Origin: Candidatus Gastranaerophilales bacterium
Lineage (GTDB): Bacteria > Cyanobacteriota > Vampirovibrionia > Gastranaerophilales > Gastranaerophilaceae
Length of the DNA stretch: 5,668 nucleotides
Direction of reading: 5' to 3'
NCBI GenBank assembly: GCA_944324205.1
Contig: CALUVK010000110.1
Location: 1-5,668, forward strand
Each line of letters begins with the position of its first letter. The stretch's first letter is position 1. The translations under genes and the position numbers were made by a program. Below the pieces are notes generated by a model, which did no database searches, had not been told where the DNA came from, and saw only the letters and a list, made by a program, of their open reading frames with translations. Below, in pieces: positions 4,630-5,668 of this stretch.

Positions 4630-5073
4630 ATGAAAAAGAACTTTTGGAAACGTTTTTTACCGTTAGCCTTAATTATGGTTTTATGCACTCCTGTATTTGC
4701 GACAAACTGGGTAAGAATTGGTAATGGTCATTATGTAGATTCCGACAGTGTAAGACCGGCTGCTGATTACGGAACTTATACAATGAGAACAAAATATATT
4801 TCAAGCGATGAACCTCTTGAAGAAATTAATGGCAAAGATATTTGGACAATAAAAACAGATTCTTTTGTTGATTGTCGTGCAAATTTTGCCAAAACGATTG
4901 CCTATACTGCTTATGATAAGAAAGATAGAGTTGTTGCGTCCGGAAAAAATATGTGGAAACATTGGCAGGAAATTCAACGTCCGGGGAGCAGGGCTCATGA
5001 AATTTATTCATATGTCTGTACAGATGCTTACCTGAATCGTCGTCCAGATTATGTAGATTTATGGTGGTATTAA
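4630..5073 (+). CDS. Small exported protein resembling the surface-adhesin protein E family
   Basis: A 147-residue protein starting at 4630, chosen over 4615 by the ribosome binding site and signal peptide (MKKNFWKRFLPLALIMVLCTPVFA, cleavage before TNW). The mature protein is about 123 residues. Visible pattern: W27 at the mature N-terminus, HYVDSDSV (34-41), a middle strand YTMRTKYI, then DSFVDCRANF with C82, a Y-x-x-YDKKDRVVASG turn (92-105), W109/W112, and RPGSRAHEIYSYVC ending at C130. The order W...yvDsdSv...DC......Y...w..I.PgS..e...vC is how I remember the adhesin E fold (Haemophilus protein E and many unstudied homologues). C82 and C130 could form a disulfide in the periplasm. There is no lipobox, since Leu precedes the Cys in the signal peptide. 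Actual adhesive function is unproven; family assignment is moderate. Confidence 0.82.
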   Translation: MKKNFWKRFLPLALIMVLCTPVFATNWVRIGNGHYVDSDSVRPAADYGTYTMRTKYISSDEPLEEINGKDIWTIKTDSFVDCRANFAKTIAYTAYDKKDRVVASGKNMWKHWQEIQRPGSRAHEIYSYVCTDAYLNRRPDYVDLWWY

Positions 5074-5111
5074 TTTGTTAATGAGGTTTTGAACTAATAG
5101 AGATTAGTGAA

Positions 5112-5142
5112 AAAGAGGTGCTATTTCTTCCAGCACCTCTTT
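5112..5142. terminator. Bidirectional terminator between converging genes
   Basis: AAAGAGGTGCT (5112-5122) and AGCACCTCTTT (5132-5142) form a perfect 11-bp stem with a 9-nt loop. The T-run is longer on the minus strand (CTCTTTTTC) than on the plus strand (CTCTTTCC), so it should stop the leftward operon efficiently and the rightward gene as well. Confidence 0.85.
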
Positions 5143-5171
5143 CCTTATAATCATTGTTTTGCCAAATAGTC

Positions 5172-5495
5172 TTATATCAAATTATTCTGTTTAAACTTTT
5201 GTGCAATAGTTTCAATAGCCTGATACACTCTTCTTAAAAAAGGAGTATCCCCTTCTTTTTTGACTTTAATAAAGTGCTCGGCTTTAGAATTGTGTCCAAG
5301 GATTTGTATACTATCAAAATCTGAAGCATGCGGTACTAGAGTACATGGACTAATGTATACATTTAAATCTTTGTCTTTTAGATAGTTTTCCATTACACCT
5401 TTTGCTTGATGCAGCTGATCGCTATAAGGCTCCGGAACCAGCGATGACATTCTAACATGTTCTGCAGGTTTAGGATTTATTTTAAAGATTTTCAT
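5172..5495 (-). CDS. 107-residue protein of unknown function, coupled to the oxidoreductase gamma subunit
   Basis: The start ATG overlaps the stop of the upstream gamma-subunit gene as ATGA (5495-5492), with AAAGAGG (5509-5503) inside that gene as ribosome binding site. Translational coupling and last place in the operon are therefore likely. The protein is probably cytoplasmic: no signal peptide or membrane segment, mildly basic, one cysteine (residue 51, SPCTLVPHASDFDS), and a probable terminal helix (TPFLRRVYQAIETIAQKFKQ). I do not recognise a family. It has no CxxC motif, so it is not a ferredoxin-like delta subunit. Context suggests it accompanies the 2-oxoacid:acceptor oxidoreductase, perhaps in assembly or regulation; this is inference from position only. 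Confidence 0.75.
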   Translation of the reverse strand: MKIFKINPKPAEHVRMSSLVPEPYSDQLHQAKGVMENYLKDKDLNVYISPCTLVPHASDFDSIQILGHNSKAEHFIKVKKEGDTPFLRRVYQAIETIAQKFKQNNLI

Positions 5496-5668
5496 ACTGT
5501 AACCTCTTTCGATATAGCATTTAAAGCTTTTATATTCAAAGGAATTAAATCTTTTTTCTTGGCTCCGAGAACTTTTTCAATTCCTTTTGCTAAGAATTCT
5601 TTTGATACAATGCTGCAAGCAGATGCTAAAACGCCTAAAGATACAACATTTGTAACTTTACTTGTACC
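5492..5668 (-). CDS. 2-oxoacid:acceptor oxidoreductase gamma subunit, C-terminal 58 residues
   Basis: Partial: the 5' part lies beyond the right edge. The visible 58 residues (VTNVVSLGVLASACSIVSKEFLAKGIEKVLG, then KKDLIPLNIKALNAI) match the end of the gamma domain of pyruvate/2-oxoglutarate/branched-chain 2-oxoacid:ferredoxin oxidoreductases, where xxNxVxLGxLA is followed by a helix and LNxKAL. These soluble enzymes oxidatively decarboxylate a 2-oxoacid to its acyl-CoA and pass electrons to ferredoxin. Alpha and beta subunit genes would be expected upstream, outside the window. The substrate cannot be told from this fragment, so no gene symbol is given. Confidence 0.8.
   Translation of the reverse strand, partial: GTSKVTNVVSLGVLASACSIVSKEFLAKGIEKVLGAKKKDLIPLNIKALNAISKEVTV

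Noticed and set aside
4801..5011. Two overlapping minus-strand open frames (4801-4998 and 4826-5011)
   Set aside because: Both lie wholly inside the adhesin-E-like gene, which has the better start, signal peptide and promoter.

Overview
This is an AT-rich, compactly coding stretch from a two-membrane (Gram-negative-type) bacterium that also carries ferredoxin-linked 2-oxoacid metabolism. A TonB-type energy transducer, several signal-peptide proteins with no lipobox or sortase signal, and the tail of a 2-oxoacid:acceptor oxidoreductase gamma subunit together suggest an anaerobic fermenter. My best guess is a gut lineage such as Gastranaerophilales (non-photosynthetic Cyanobacteria relatives). 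This is inferred from protein style only; there is no rRNA or other marker gene to confirm it.

Left block (1-2832, minus strand). Three envelope genes read leftwards as a probable operon. A strong candidate promoter at 2883-2856 is followed by a secreted VirB10/TrbI-like protein with a glycine zipper (2832-2083). Next comes a TonB-family inner-membrane protein with a very long K/Q/P/A- then S/G-rich periplasmic linker, starting at GTG (2014-836). Last is an exported protein that is essentially two TonB C-terminal domains in tandem with no membrane anchor (812 to the window edge, probably within a few residues of its end). No terminator separates them and gaps are 68 and 23 bp. No exbB/exbD motor gene is visible here.

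Middle block (about 2884-3945). Roughly 1 kb without a convincing gene. About 700 bp of it (3008-3700) is a mosaic of imperfect palindromes and direct repeats. It includes a 74-bp unit present twice with one difference, two copies of a TTGTTGGGTTTT..CTAC element, and several CATTCAG..GAATCTC or ATGCTGAA..TTCAGCAT hairpins. This looks like a landing zone for REP/MITE-like dispersed repeats.

Right block (3946-5073, plus strand). Two single-gene units encode exported proteins. One is an acidic protein of unrecognised family with three copies of a DYxAEADMLxNYM motif at an exact 34-residue period, closed by a 22-bp perfect terminator hairpin. The other is a small two-cysteine protein resembling the surface-adhesin protein E family, with its own promoter and a terminator shared with the converging genes. 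At the right edge, on the minus strand, the C-terminus of a 2-oxoacid:acceptor oxidoreductase gamma subunit overlaps by ATGA a 107-residue unknown protein that ends the operon.
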